From IMG/VR virus record IMGVR_UViG_3300031963_014654, positions 1 to 64,000 of that record: a DNA stretch of 64,000 bases. One strand, 5' to 3'. Each line of letters starts with the position of its first letter. Position 1 is the stretch's first letter. Under the pieces are notes generated by a model that worked only from the letters and a program-made list of their open reading frames with translations, did not search any database and was not told the origin of the DNA. The translations under genes were made by a program, and so were the position numbers. The stretch is from a virus. Positions 26,590 through 34,995 of this stretch are shown here, in pieces.

Positions 26590-26621
26590 CAAATTTATGA
26601 ACTAATTGTTTAATAACCAAA
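26590..26621 (-). promoter_or_regulatory. Bacteroidetes-type promoter of the histone-like gene
   Basis: On the minus strand TTTG at 26621-26618 is separated by 20 bp from TAAATTTG at 26597-26590, a full match to the -33/-7 consensus. The expected transcription start is about 30 bp before the chosen ATG. Confidence 0.75.
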
Positions 26622-26638
26622 TTTTTAAGGCACAATTT

Positions 26639-26968
26639 TTATTTTGTAGTTTTCCATTCTGGAATTGTGCCTAATTGTTTGTATTGAAAATCAATTTTTT
26701 CTAAAACTTCGTCAGTAGGCTTTAATGATAACGCGTGCCCTGGACAACCTTTTTGATAGCAAAAACGTGTGCAATCGGCATTCATTGGCAATACTCTTTT
26801 CCCTTCATATTGCGCCATTAAAAATATTTGCTTTGCTTTTTCGGGGGCCATTGGTGTTCCATCGCTTTCCGAACAAAAACGTATTTTTTTGCGTGTGAAT
26901 TGGGCAAGCACCCCACCTACACTTATTGACATGTGGTGCTTTACTGATTTATTATAGTGCTTTTTCAT
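26639..26968 (-). CDS. hypothetical protein with cysteine cluster
   Basis: This gene encodes 109 residues, basic, with cysteines in DCTRFCYQKGCPGHA (about 69-83) that could bind zinc or form disulfides. No family is recognised. Its start shares one base with the stop of the upstream gene. Confidence 0.52.
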   Translation of the reverse strand: MKKHYNKSVKHHMSISVGGVLAQFTRKKIRFCSESDGTPMAPEKAKQIFLMAQYEGKRVLPMNADCTRFCYQKGCPGHALSLKPTDEVLEKIDFQYKQLGTIPEWKTTK

Positions 26969-27528
26969 TACTTTTTAGAAATTGCTTTTAAGTATTTTTT
27001 AGCCTTTGTTGTTGGTTTCCACTTTTGGATACGGCTTTCGCCTGTGGTGCATTGCAGCAAACCTAATGCAACTAAACGGTTGAATGTATAATTATCCAAT
27101 TGCTGTTGTTTATCTTTTTGCCAATTGATATGCAATGCTTTTCCAACTTTTACAATGTAACCTGCATGCGCACGCTTTAAAACAGTAATTTCGGGTGGTG
27201 AAAGGAATTGTTTTTTAAGTGTTTCGGCTCCATTTCGAAGCTCGCGGTACTCAAAAATGTGTTGGTATTTTTTGTTTTTAGATGCAAATTTGCGTGCATA
27301 ACGGCTGGTGAATGCATCGTTTATTTTCCATTTTGGATCTGTTGTTTGGATGCTTACATACCAACGGATGTAGCCAATTAATTGTTTTGCACTAATTTTT
27401 GTGCGCCCAAGCTGGATTGCTCTGAATACTTCTGATTCAAATTTTTTCCATACTAATGGATTTTTTTTGTCAAATTCGGAAAATGCAGCATCTATGCTTT
27501 TATTGCGGTCTGATTGAAATGTTCCCAT
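26968..27528 (-). CDS. hypothetical two-domain protein
   Basis: This gene encodes 186 residues. The first ~95 residues (AFSEFDKKNPLVWKKFESEV ... INDAFTSRYARKFA) resemble a small domain seen in phage and mobile-element proteins. The second part is a basic winged-helix-like region (about 118-186, FNRLVALGLLQCT). It could be a DNA-binding regulator. Family assignment is not certain. Confidence 0.52.
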   Translation of the reverse strand: MGTFQSDRNKSIDAAFSEFDKKNPLVWKKFESEVFRAIQLGRTKISAKQLIGYIRWYVSIQTTDPKWKINDAFTSRYARKFASKNKKYQHIFEYRELRNGAETLKKQFLSPPEITVLKRAHAGYIVKVGKALHINWQKDKQQQLDNYTFNRLVALGLLQCTTGESRIQKWKPTTKAKKYLKAISKK

Positions 27529-27588
27529 TTTTTTGTTGTTTTTTTGGTTTATGATTTATTGAATATGAAAGTTATTGATAGTAAAGAT

Positions 27589-27930
27589 TTAAACGCTACC
27601 TGGCTGTGTGTTGTCTGTTGGTTTTTTATATTGTTCAATTACCTTATTTAAACTTCCACTCATTTGAGCAAATATTTGAAGTTCGGAAGCAACTTTTTGC
27701 AAGTCTGAAATCATTTCATTGATTGCGTCTAAAGTTGCAAAGCATCTGTATTCGCTTAGCTCTCTGTCTTTCTCAATAAACGATTCTGTTTTTACTTTTT
27801 TAATTTTATAAACAGGTTCTTGGGTAAGCAATATTATTTCCACTTGTGGTGTTAATAATAGGTTTTCATAATTAACACTCATTGTGCAATTGCTTCTTAC
27901 TTGTATCAAATGTTTTTTTGTTGATGCCAT
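27589..27930 (-). CDS. hypothetical protein
   Basis: This gene encodes 113 residues. The N-terminal beta-rich part is followed by an amphipathic helix (about 66-96) with a polar tail ending DNTQPGSV. No family is recognised. Confidence 0.48.
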   Translation of the reverse strand: MASTKKHLIQVRSNCTMSVNYENLLLTPQVEIILLTQEPVYKIKKVKTESFIEKDRELSEYRCFATLDAINEMISDLQKVASELQIFAQMSGSLNKVIEQYKKPTDNTQPGSV

Positions 27931-27942
27931 TTTTTTGTTGTT

Positions 27943-28473
27943 TTAATTTGTAATTTGTTTTCTATAACTTTCGCTTTTTATTTTTGATGCCATTGCGTTG
28001 GCTCTTAACCACAACTCATGATCTTCTTTACTTAGCTCATTTGTGCTTTTGGCTCCATGTGATACAAGCAAATCATTTGCTTTACAAAATGCCACAAAAA
28101 AAATTTTAAGCTCCTGCTTATACAATTTTTGGTAAATATTGAGCATTGAATCAATTTCTACGTATTCGGCAACTGTACACGTAATCATATAATTACCTTG
28201 TAATCCCAAATCTTTTACTTTTTTTGCAGGAAATGGCCCATATTTTTTAATTTCATGGTTTACTCTTGCCACAACTTGCCCCCACAAACGTTCTTCTTCT
28301 TTTTTTAAAGTAAAAAAATAATCAATTGTTTGTTCTCCCTCAATATCTTCAATTTTCAAATTGTGCTTTTTAAGTAAATCATTAAGCATTTTTTCGGCAT
28401 TAACTTTTTCGCCACCAACTCCTTTTTCGGAAAGTGCTTTAAGTTTTTTAGCTAATTCAATGTATTTGCTCAT
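27943..28473 (-). CDS. DUF2786-like protein
   Basis: This gene encodes 176 residues. The N-terminus (YIELAKKLKALSEKGVGGEK, VNAEKMLNDLLKKHNL) matches the opening helices of DUF2786 proteins, which are common in phages. A longer C-terminal region follows. Biochemical role is unknown. It lies in a cluster of small early-type genes. Confidence 0.62.
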   Translation of the reverse strand: MSKYIELAKKLKALSEKGVGGEKVNAEKMLNDLLKKHNLKIEDIEGEQTIDYFFTLKKEEERLWGQVVARVNHEIKKYGPFPAKKVKDLGLQGNYMITCTVAEYVEIDSMLNIYQKLYKQELKIFFVAFCKANDLLVSHGAKSTNELSKEDHELWLRANAMASKIKSESYRKQITN

Positions 28474-28496
28474 TTATGGTTTTTTATAAAATAAAT

Positions 28497-28883
28497 TTAT
28501 TGAAGTAAATAATTAGCATAGGCTATTTGGTATCCTGTTCCTGATTGAAAATCGTGCGAAACTGTGGCCCCATTAACCTGTATTTGTGCATTAATTGCTG
28601 CATACGGTATTGTTATATTGCAACTTACTGATATTGCAGGACGATCACCGCTTTCCATGGTGCAAACCAAATCGAATTTATCAACAAATGTTAATGTATC
28701 TGAAACATTGTGCCCTGCAAATGTGTAATTGATAATTTTTACTTGTCCGGATGGTGGCAAATCGCAATGGTAAGTTACCGTGTATTGCGTTTTTGGCTTT
28801 GCTGGTTCTTCTTTTTTGCATGAAACAAGTAATATTGTTGAAAAAAATGCAAATAGACTGAATTTTCTGAATAGCTTTTTCAT
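28497..28883 (-). CDS. small lipoprotein
   Basis: This gene encodes 128 residues. A signal peptide (about 1-22) ends in the lipobox LLVSC, with Cys22 as the predicted lipidated residue, followed by KKEEPAKPK. The mature part is beta-rich. Lipoproteins encoded by phages often sit in the host envelope and block superinfection; that role is inferred here. No stop/start overlap with neighbours, so it may be separately controlled. Confidence 0.66.
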   Translation of the reverse strand: MKKLFRKFSLFAFFSTILLVSCKKEEPAKPKTQYTVTYHCDLPPSGQVKIINYTFAGHNVSDTLTFVDKFDLVCTMESGDRPAISVSCNITIPYAAINAQIQVNGATVSHDFQSGTGYQIAYANYLLQ

Positions 28884-28895
28884 ATTGAATGGGTT

Positions 28896-29342
28896 TTATT
28901 GGTTTAACTTTTTTTGATCTGCAATGTATTCTTCATCTACAGGTTCCCAATTTACAATTCTATCGGGAAAGTACTTTTTAATGGTTTTGGTGAATCGTTT
29001 TATTTCTTTTTTATCATCTATACAATAGAACTCGATTAAAAATGGACCTTCGTGTGGCTCTGGATTATTTATGTTGCGCGGAACATAGTGCCAAAGTCCT
29101 TTTTTTACTTCGTAGCAATCCTGTATTTTGTTTACAATTGCTACTGCTTGCGTTGTAAATAAAAATGCTACATGCTTAAATGGTGATAAATCTACTTTTA
29201 CTCGTTCCTCGGTAACTCCGTATGTAATTTCCTCCACCACTTTTACTTCCTGACGCATTCCATTGGTTTCGGTAACGCCTTCTTTTAATTCGCCTATTGG
29301 TATGTTTAATTTTGGGATTTCGGATGTGTTTTCTGTATTCAT
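28896..29342 (-). CDS. hypothetical protein
   Basis: The start at 29342 (MNTENTSEIPK) is preferred over a longer frame that would run 82 bp into the upstream gene. The product is 148 residues, soluble, with an HVAFLFTTQAVAIVNKIQDC stretch and KIKKYF-type basic end. No family is recognised. Confidence 0.52.
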   Translation of the reverse strand: MNTENTSEIPKLNIPIGELKEGVTETNGMRQEVKVVEEITYGVTEERVKVDLSPFKHVAFLFTTQAVAIVNKIQDCYEVKKGLWHYVPRNINNPEPHEGPFLIEFYCIDDKKEIKRFTKTIKKYFPDRIVNWEPVDEEYIADQKKLNQ

Positions 29343-29350
29343 TGTGATTT

Positions 29351-29650
29351 TTATTTTGCTTGGTGTATAATTTTGAAGTTTAATCCTTTTGCAAGTGTAT
29401 ATTCTACAATTGCACCTTTTGACTGTTGCCAATTATTGAGCATGTAAATTGAATCGCAATTTAACATTTCTTTTAAATCGGCACGCATGTAATTTTCCCA
29501 TGATTTATCGTGATCGTGATTTATTTTCATTGGATTAACTGTTTCGCAACCTGGATACATTCCCTTTAATTGTGTTTCGGCCAACTTGAATAAACCTTCG
29601 GCTTGTGGATGTGTTAGCCCTGTAATTTTACCTGATATGTATATTTTCAT
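29351..29650 (-). CDS. DUF4406 / nucleoside deoxyribosyltransferase-like protein
   Basis: This gene encodes 99 residues. MKIYISGKITGL, the middle VNPMKINHDHDKSWENYM and the C-terminal CDSIYMLNNWQQSKGAIVEY match DUF4406, related to the nucleoside 2-deoxyribosyltransferase fold. These are frequent in phages and may act on nucleotides. The substrate is not known. Confidence 0.78.
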   Translation of the reverse strand: MKIYISGKITGLTHPQAEGLFKLAETQLKGMYPGCETVNPMKINHDHDKSWENYMRADLKEMLNCDSIYMLNNWQQSKGAIVEYTLAKGLNFKIIHQAK

Positions 29651-29654
29651 AAGA

Positions 29655-29795
29655 TTAATTTTTGAATTGTTTTTTTGCTAATGCTGCTGCAATTTTGAAT
29701 TGCTGCAATCTGTTTATTTGTAAATTGTTTTGGGCTGCAACTAATTTAATTAGTGGCAATACTTTTGATACTTTTTGTTTTCCGAATGATTCCAT
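29655..29795 (-). CDS. 46-residue basic protein
   Basis: ATG at 29795 after an AAAAAA leader, TAA at 29657-29655, 4 bp before the next gene. The product is helical and basic (LQINRLQQFKIAAALAKKQF). A TAAATTTG box lies 52 bp upstream. No family is recognised. Confidence 0.6.
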   Translation of the reverse strand: MESFGKQKVSKVLPLIKLVAAQNNLQINRLQQFKIAAALAKKQFKN

Positions 29796-29846
29796 TTTTT
29801 TAATTTTTGATTACGGTGCTAAACTACTTTGCTTTTTTGTGTTTTG

Positions 29847-29854
29847 CAAATTTA
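29847..29854 (-). promoter_or_regulatory. candidate -7 promoter box
   Basis: TAAATTTG on the minus strand matches TAnnTTTG and lies in the 110-bp gap upstream of the 46-residue gene. No TTG is at the usual -33 distance, so this is weaker than the other promoters. The rest of the gap holds nothing recognisable. Confidence 0.4.
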
Positions 29855-29904
29855 TTTTTGCTTTTTTTCTTATTATTTTGCTAACTTATTGATTTTCAAT
29901 CTTA

Positions 29905-31107
29905 TTATTTTTTTGGGTTTTCCAAAACTTTAGGAAAAATATCTACTAATAAATCGGTATTTGTATGCCAAGTGTATAGTTGTTGGACCGCTAAATTTGC
30001 TCCTTCCGCCATCTTTTTACGTGCTCCTTCATTGCTGATCATAAACTCTATTTTTGCAATCCAATCGTCTGGATTGTTGTTGCATTTTACTGCAGGTATT
30101 TTACCTGGTGCATATATTGTTTCGCCTTGTTTTGCAATAATATCGGTATATGGTTTTACATTACTTACAATGGCAGGAATACCCAATTGCGCATATTGCA
30201 ATAGTTTGTGATGACTTTTGCATCGGTTAAATTCATTGTCGAGCAATGGCATTAATACAAAATCTAATCGCAAATTTGCTAATGTTTTGAAATATTGCTG
30301 AATGCCTACTGTTTTTACATGCTTAAATTTTACGCCTTGGAGTGCATTTACTTTGGCTTTTACTCCATCCCAACCAAATAGCACAAATTCTACTTTATCG
30401 GAATGCTTTTTAAGTATTTCCAACATTACTTTGCGCATTGGAGCAAGGTCCAAAAATTGTGTTGGGTTAAGTTGCATTCCTATTTGTAGCTTTTGCGGCT
30501 TTGGTTCTGTAATTTTTACACCATCGGCAACATAATAATCGTTGCTCATAAGATTTGGAAGGAATTGAAATTGTGGCAATTCATAACCATTTTGGGTTAA
30601 AAGGTTTGCATAATAATCAATAAGCTCCACGCTTGGGCTGGTAACAATATCAACTGCTGCTAGGTTTATTAGTAATTGTGATCGTCTTTTTTCGGCTGCT
30701 TGTGCATTTTCGCCATGCATTGAAATATGATAATTATCATCTATATGCATTCCAAACTTTAGGTTTGGCTTTTTGTTTGTTTCTTTTATGGCTTTAATAT
30801 CGGCTGGTAAATCATGGAATGATGTATTGAACATGATGTAATCGGCCCACATAAGGATTGAATCGTTTATTTGAACATCGAATCCGTTGGATTGCTTTTG
30901 CGGAGTAGGTTCCTCTATTTGGTTTACAATTGCTTGGTGAGTGCTCGTTTTGTTTAATTCCATGGCAGGAATGATGCTTGAATACAAGCCTGTTCCATTG
31001 GCATAACATGCAATGAATAATACATGCACTTTTGATGGATCGGGATTAAGTACTTGTGCGTAACGGATTGCGTAATCCTCGTTTTGTAGGTTGAAAATTT
31101 GGTTCAT
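29905..31107 (-). CDS. GT-B glycosyltransferase (GT4-like)
   Basis: This gene encodes 400 residues with a two-Rossmann GT-B layout. The N-terminal half has VHVLFIACYANGTGLYSSII. The C-terminal half has KLQIGMQLNPTQF, HKLLQYAQLGIPAIVSNV and PYTDIIAKQGETIYAPG, the pattern of the nucleotide-sugar-binding region of GT4 enzymes. It would transfer a sugar from an activated donor to a glycan. First of a group of about nine sugar-transfer genes. The donor and acceptor cannot be read from the sequence. Confidence 0.78.
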   Translation of the reverse strand: MNQIFNLQNEDYAIRYAQVLNPDPSKVHVLFIACYANGTGLYSSIIPAMELNKTSTHQAIVNQIEEPTPQKQSNGFDVQINDSILMWADYIMFNTSFHDLPADIKAIKETNKKPNLKFGMHIDDNYHISMHGENAQAAEKRRSQLLINLAAVDIVTSPSVELIDYYANLLTQNGYELPQFQFLPNLMSNDYYVADGVKITEPKPQKLQIGMQLNPTQFLDLAPMRKVMLEILKKHSDKVEFVLFGWDGVKAKVNALQGVKFKHVKTVGIQQYFKTLANLRLDFVLMPLLDNEFNRCKSHHKLLQYAQLGIPAIVSNVKPYTDIIAKQGETIYAPGKIPAVKCNNNPDDWIAKIEFMISNEGARKKMAEGANLAVQQLYTWHTNTDLLVDIFPKVLENPKK

Positions 31108-31112
31108 GTTAT

Positions 31113-31532
31113 TTATTTTAGTTTAACGGCTTGTTCTTTAATAGTTTTGGATGTGGTTACTTTTACAAATTCAATATCTTTTTTAATATCAAAATATTCA
31201 GATGCACCATGCCCTAATGTTATTTGTGGGTGAAAATGAGTGCTAATATTCTTTTTGTTTAAGCGATTAAATTCTTTTTCGGTAAATCGCTCAATTAAAA
31301 CACCTTTGCTATAAACCGTTTTGGCATAGTGAGTTCTGGTAACATTTCTACTTAAACGAGCTTCGTAGTGTACGATTTCGGATTGTTTTTCGGTAATATC
31401 TTTTTCGGGTTGCAGCAATTTGATTGCTTCGTTTACTTTATCTTTCCAGCAACCTTGGCAATGTGGTCCATCGCACTCTTGATTTTTAGGCAAAAGTGCC
31501 TCTTTTAGAATATCGATTATTTTACTGTTCAT
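31113..31532 (-). CDS. hypothetical protein
   Basis: This gene encodes 139 residues. The N-terminal part carries ECDGPHCQGCWKDK (about 19-32), a short cysteine motif. The rest is mixed helix and strand, with THFHPQITLGH. The ATG overlaps the upstream stop (ATGA). No family is recognised. Confidence 0.52.
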   Translation of the reverse strand: MNSKIIDILKEALLPKNQECDGPHCQGCWKDKVNEAIKLLQPEKDITEKQSEIVHYEARLSRNVTRTHYAKTVYSKGVLIERFTEKEFNRLNKKNISTHFHPQITLGHGASEYFDIKKDIEFVKVTTSKTIKEQAVKLK

Positions 31533-31699
31533 TTTTTTATTTCTATTTTTAGTGATTGTGCGTTATCTTCGATATATGCTTTAATTTCGGGTGAGCATTT
31601 ATTGTTTTCGTACAACCATTTTAAATAATGATCCGGTACGTTTGCCATTTTTTTTCCTTTATGAGCACCCCAAGGCATTATTGTTTCGTCTGTTACCAT
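31529..31699 (-). CDS. DUF3820-like small protein
   Basis: A 56-residue frame, ATG at 31699, TGA at 31531-31529. MPWGAHKGKKMANVPDHYL followed by KWLYENN matches the DUF3820 pattern MPFGKYKGKxLxDLPxxYLxWL. The family has been linked to virulence regulation and to DNA-polymerase-associated proteins; here its role is unknown. Confidence 0.72.
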   Translation of the reverse strand: MVTDETIMPWGAHKGKKMANVPDHYLKWLYENNKCSPEIKAYIEDNAQSLKIEIKK

Positions 31700-31700
31700 G

Positions 31701-32138
31701 TTAATTATTTATTTTGTTTACTTTATCGTGGAGAATTTCCAGAAAATCGTGGCTAACTTCAAATATTCTAGTATCTGGATCATTATCAATTTCTTCGGCA
31801 ATCCATTGCGTTAATTCCTGGTGGAGTAACAACATGTTTTCTGTTTTGGTTTGCTTTTCCTGTAATTGAACTATTTGATTCCTTAAACCTTGGTTTACTT
31901 CTTCTTTATCGATTAAATTGTTTTGTAGCCTATCGCGTTGTTCCTCTGCTACAACAACTTCGCTTTTTAAATTTTCGCATTCAGTAACAAGCATATCGTT
32001 ATAATTTTCTTGCAAAATCAATTGATTAAGCAATACGGTTATTTCGCTTGTTTCAAATTCGAGTGGTCCATCTCCAAAATCAGCAATTTTATTTTTGATT
32101 TTTTCAAGTGTTTCTTCAGTTTTTAGTTCGTTAGCCAT
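31701..32138 (-). CDS. coiled-coil protein
   Basis: This gene encodes 145 residues, largely a coiled coil (about 50-120), acidic, without a membrane span. It overlaps the neighbouring gene by 8 bp. No family is recognised. Confidence 0.5.
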   Translation of the reverse strand: MANELKTEETLEKIKNKIADFGDGPLEFETSEITVLLNQLILQENYNDMLVTECENLKSEVVVAEEQRDRLQNNLIDKEEVNQGLRNQIVQLQEKQTKTENMLLLHQELTQWIAEEIDNDPDTRIFEVSHDFLEILHDKVNKINN

Positions 32139-32334
32139 TTTTTTTAAGATTTGTTATTTTCAAATTACACTTGCCACCACAATCATCGCTTATGGAGCTG
32201 TGGTGTACTGCATGTTTTGATTTTAGTTTTAATTCTACTGCTTTTTTTGCTTCTGCTTTGTTTCGAGCATAGGTTGTTGTGCATCCAAAAAAATGCTTAC
32301 AACTATAATCGCATGAAAATTTTAAATTGTCCAT
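32131..32334 (-). CDS. small Cys/His-rich protein
   Basis: This gene encodes 67 residues with Cys and His in SCDYSCKHFFGCTTTYARNK and DDCGGKCNLKI, plus HAVHHSS between. These may form a zinc-bound fold. No family is recognised. Confidence 0.52.
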   Translation of the reverse strand: MDNLKFSCDYSCKHFFGCTTTYARNKAEAKKAVELKLKSKHAVHHSSISDDCGGKCNLKITNLKKNG

Positions 32335-32347
32335 TTTTTTGTTATTT

Positions 32348-33187
32348 CTAAATTTTAATCCAATCTGCAGGAATTAAATCCTGTGTATTGTAATGGTTTA
32401 ATTGTGGTCCGAACCATTGGTTTGGTGCAATTGTGATTCCGTATTGGTTATCAAAAAACATGTTTTTGGCAAGCCATGCAGCCCACCAACTAAAACTACT
32501 GTTTGCAATAATGTGGCTTTTGCATTGGGCCATTAAAAACAAATCCACAATATCGGAGTTTCCAGATACAAAATGGAGCTTGCAAATATCGTCCGGAACG
32601 GTTATGTTTTGTTTGCACCATTCAATATCATCTGAAAATACAATAAAATTAACCATTGACTTTACAGGAAATTCAAAATCTTTATAACTTAATAGTTTTA
32701 TGATTGCTCTATTGTAATAATCGGTTTCGGATAATGGTGGATGGCAATCTGGCTTTTGCAAATAATCGCCTCTACGAACATGAATTGCTACGGTATTTTG
32801 TAAATTCAAAAATTCGGCTCCTGCATTTCGAACAACACGCAAAAATTCGTTTTTTGGCATAAAGTGCCTGATAATCAAATCTTTGTTTTGAACAAAATAC
32901 TTTTCTGACTGAAAAAAGCCATGCAAAATTGCATTTTTTTCCAATGGTAATGGTTTGTATTCGAATTGCAGGGCAAGTAATGGGTTATGCATTATGCCAT
33001 TAAATTTGCAATCGTATGTTGTATCCAAATTATCATCAATTGGATTGATAAAGTATTTATTGTATTCCCATGTGGTAAATTGGGCTGCATCGTTTACATT
33101 GGCTGCATGTGATAATGTAGCTGCAATTTGAAACAATTGATTGCCTAACCTACCGGTATTTGGTGGATCAATTTTAAATATTACCAT
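32348..33187 (-). CDS. alpha-1,2-fucosyltransferase-like (GT11)
   Basis: The start at 33187 (MVIFKIDPP) is used because a longer frame would overlap the upstream gene by 137 bp. The product has 279 residues. GRLGNQLFQIAA near the N-terminus, VAIHVRRGDYL in the middle, FIVFSDDIEWCK and ANSSFSWWAAWL near the C-terminus are the ordered motifs of GT11. It would transfer fucose from GDP-fucose, commonly to galactose. Fucosylated glycans on Bacteroidetes surfaces or on the virion are possible targets. Confidence 0.85.
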   Translation of the reverse strand: MVIFKIDPPNTGRLGNQLFQIAATLSHAANVNDAAQFTTWEYNKYFINPIDDNLDTTYDCKFNGIMHNPLLALQFEYKPLPLEKNAILHGFFQSEKYFVQNKDLIIRHFMPKNEFLRVVRNAGAEFLNLQNTVAIHVRRGDYLQKPDCHPPLSETDYYNRAIIKLLSYKDFEFPVKSMVNFIVFSDDIEWCKQNITVPDDICKLHFVSGNSDIVDLFLMAQCKSHIIANSSFSWWAAWLAKNMFFDNQYGITIAPNQWFGPQLNHYNTQDLIPADWIKI

Positions 33188-33497
33188 CGTAACCTGCTTT
33201 TGGTGGTGTATTATCTGATACTTCTTTTTGGATGTTTTCGGGATTACCGATAATGGTATTTCCTTCCTGGTCGATAATTTTCCAACCTGCAATTGCACAA
33301 AAACGTGCAAAGTCGCGTGCGCTCATTCCACCATAACCTTTAATTAGGGATGAAATTTTGTCGGCACGAAGGTGCATTTTTTTTAAATGTGGCTCGCGTG
33401 GTTTGTTTTTTATAAAAAATTCGGATACAAACTTTAGAATATCAAATTGCTTAAATATTGGTAGTTTTTCTTCTGGTTTAATTGGCTGTGTGCTCAT
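33174..33497 (-). CDS. putative DNA-binding or regulatory protein
   Basis: This gene encodes 107 residues. A helical basic section (about 40-75, RADKISSLIKGYGGMSARDF) resembles a helix-turn-helix, followed by GWKIIDQEGNTIIGNPENI. The pattern is reminiscent of the small repressor-like phage proteins, but no firm family. Confidence 0.5.
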   Translation of the reverse strand: MSTQPIKPEEKLPIFKQFDILKFVSEFFIKNKPREPHLKKMHLRADKISSLIKGYGGMSARDFARFCAIAGWKIIDQEGNTIIGNPENIQKEVSDNTPPKAGYDGNI

Positions 33498-33502
33498 TTT
33501 CT

Positions 33503-34297
33503 TTAGTTTTGTTTTTCTATAAAATGCTTTTTTACTATTTCTAAAATCCCTAAAATTTCTAATGTATTAACAGATTTTTCTGGAACAGAATCGTACTCTA
33601 ATCCTATTTGACCATTATTCATTATAACAGAAAAAGTTACTTTACGAATACCGCTATTCATTTCGGCTTCTTTTTCGGCACGTAATTGTGGTTGATTAAA
33701 CAAGTGGAACAATTTTAGGGATAGTTTTGATATTGCTTTATCTAAATTAAAACCAACATCATTGGCCATTTTGAAGTAAATATCCCAAAATTCTGTGTTA
33801 TTTAATTCAGAAACAAAAACATCGTTTTCGGATTTGTACATTGCAAATTTATGTTCGCAACGCATTTGTTCATTCTGCTTTGTTACATCCGATTCGTTTG
33901 GATGTAGTTTTTCTTTACCTGCAAGTGAATATTTTACATTTGCAATGCGGTCGCACAATTTAATAATGGTTGCAAATGGATTTATTTTTAATTTTTCGTA
34001 GTATTCTGGTGAAGCTCGTTTACCGGTATGGTTTGTAAGCAACCAAACAAGTTCTGCTACTTGTTTTCCAAATTCGTCCTCCAAAACAGCATTATTGATT
34101 TTTTCATCTTCCATAATATCGTGCAACCATGCTGCAGCAATAACGGCATCTTGATGTTGTTTTGGGATTAAATGAATTACTTCAAGTAATTCATCTATAA
34201 CTATTTTTAGGTGATGTGTGTATGGTTTTGTTCCATACAAGCCTTTATGCTTATCGGCAGCAAATTTTTCGGCTTTTTGAGCGAGTGTAATTTCCAT
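33503..34297 (-). CDS. HD-domain hydrolase resembling (p)ppGpp hydrolase (MESH1/SpoT-like)
   Basis: This gene encodes 264 residues. AEKFAADKHKGLYGTKPYTHH supplies the first His, AAWLHDIMED the HD pair, and IIKLCDRIANVKYS the terminal Asp, in the spacing of the SpoT/MESH1 hydrolase domain. A C-terminal part (about 190-264) is not recognised. Degrading (p)ppGpp, or a related nucleotide used in host defence, would keep host growth going during infection; this is inference. Confidence 0.75.
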   Translation of the reverse strand: MEITLAQKAEKFAADKHKGLYGTKPYTHHLKIVIDELLEVIHLIPKQHQDAVIAAAWLHDIMEDEKINNAVLEDEFGKQVAELVWLLTNHTGKRASPEYYEKLKINPFATIIKLCDRIANVKYSLAGKEKLHPNESDVTKQNEQMRCEHKFAMYKSENDVFVSELNNTEFWDIYFKMANDVGFNLDKAISKLSLKLFHLFNQPQLRAEKEAEMNSGIRKVTFSVIMNNGQIGLEYDSVPEKSVNTLEILGILEIVKKHFIEKQN

Positions 34298-34354
34298 TTT
34301 TTATTGAATTTTAGTTAATTTATTGGCAATATTATACAATAAGTTTGTATTGTG

Positions 34355-34389
34355 CAAATTTATTTTGTGTTTTTTTTGCTATTAACAAA
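34355..34389 (-). promoter_or_regulatory. Bacteroidetes-type promoter upstream of the HD-domain gene
   Basis: On the minus strand TTTG at 34389-34386, 23 bp, then TAAATTTG at 34362-34355, about 58 bp before the HD-domain ATG. It overlaps the 3' end of the upstream gene. Confidence 0.55.
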
Positions 34390-34995
34390 CATTTGTACTA
34401 ATTGTTCCTGTGATTTGTTATCGAATTTTTTTCGAATGTATTCAGCAATAAATGCTTGTACCCTACCTGGAGGATTTCCAAGGCTTATTAATTTGTCGGC
34501 TTGTGTATAAAGTTGTCCGTAGGTTTTGAAATTGTAATTGTTTATATCAAAATCATCTATTGCAGCTTTCTCTTTATCTTTTAATGGGCGAAGTCCAAGT
34601 GCCGGCCTTCCGCCATTAATTGCATCGTAAAAGTTTTGGAGGAATTTACGGATACGCCAATTAATGTTTTTTAGGTAATAATCGGATAACCGGTAATCAT
34701 TATGGTAAAGTGTAATGATTAATGGATCTTCCTGCTTTGATGCAATTGGTGCTTTGCGTTGGTAAATTTCGATGTGTGTTGCTCGGTTTAAATATCCATT
34801 TTTGTAGAGCATTTCGCACTTTGCCATTAATACATCTTCTTTGTCCTTGGCTTCGTCATAGTTTTGAAATTTTGAATAGCCTTGAATTTCCTGTGCATTG
34901 TTTTGTGGATTTTGTGGATCCAAGTAAATTATCCACCAGAAAGTACAGTTTACCTTATCGGCAAGTCCATGAAATTTTTTTCGGTTTTTTTCCAT
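34360..34995 (-). CDS. hypothetical protein
   Basis: This gene encodes 211 residues, Tyr- and Lys-rich, soluble. It includes FWWIIYLDPQNPQNN near the N-terminus and a helical basic C-terminus. It is the first gene after a 420-bp gap. A replication- or recombination-related role would suit its position, but no motif supports this. Confidence 0.5.
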   Translation of the reverse strand: MEKNRKKFHGLADKVNCTFWWIIYLDPQNPQNNAQEIQGYSKFQNYDEAKDKEDVLMAKCEMLYKNGYLNRATHIEIYQRKAPIASKQEDPLIITLYHNDYRLSDYYLKNINWRIRKFLQNFYDAINGGRPALGLRPLKDKEKAAIDDFDINNYNFKTYGQLYTQADKLISLGNPPGRVQAFIAEYIRKKFDNKSQEQLVQMFVNSKKNTK

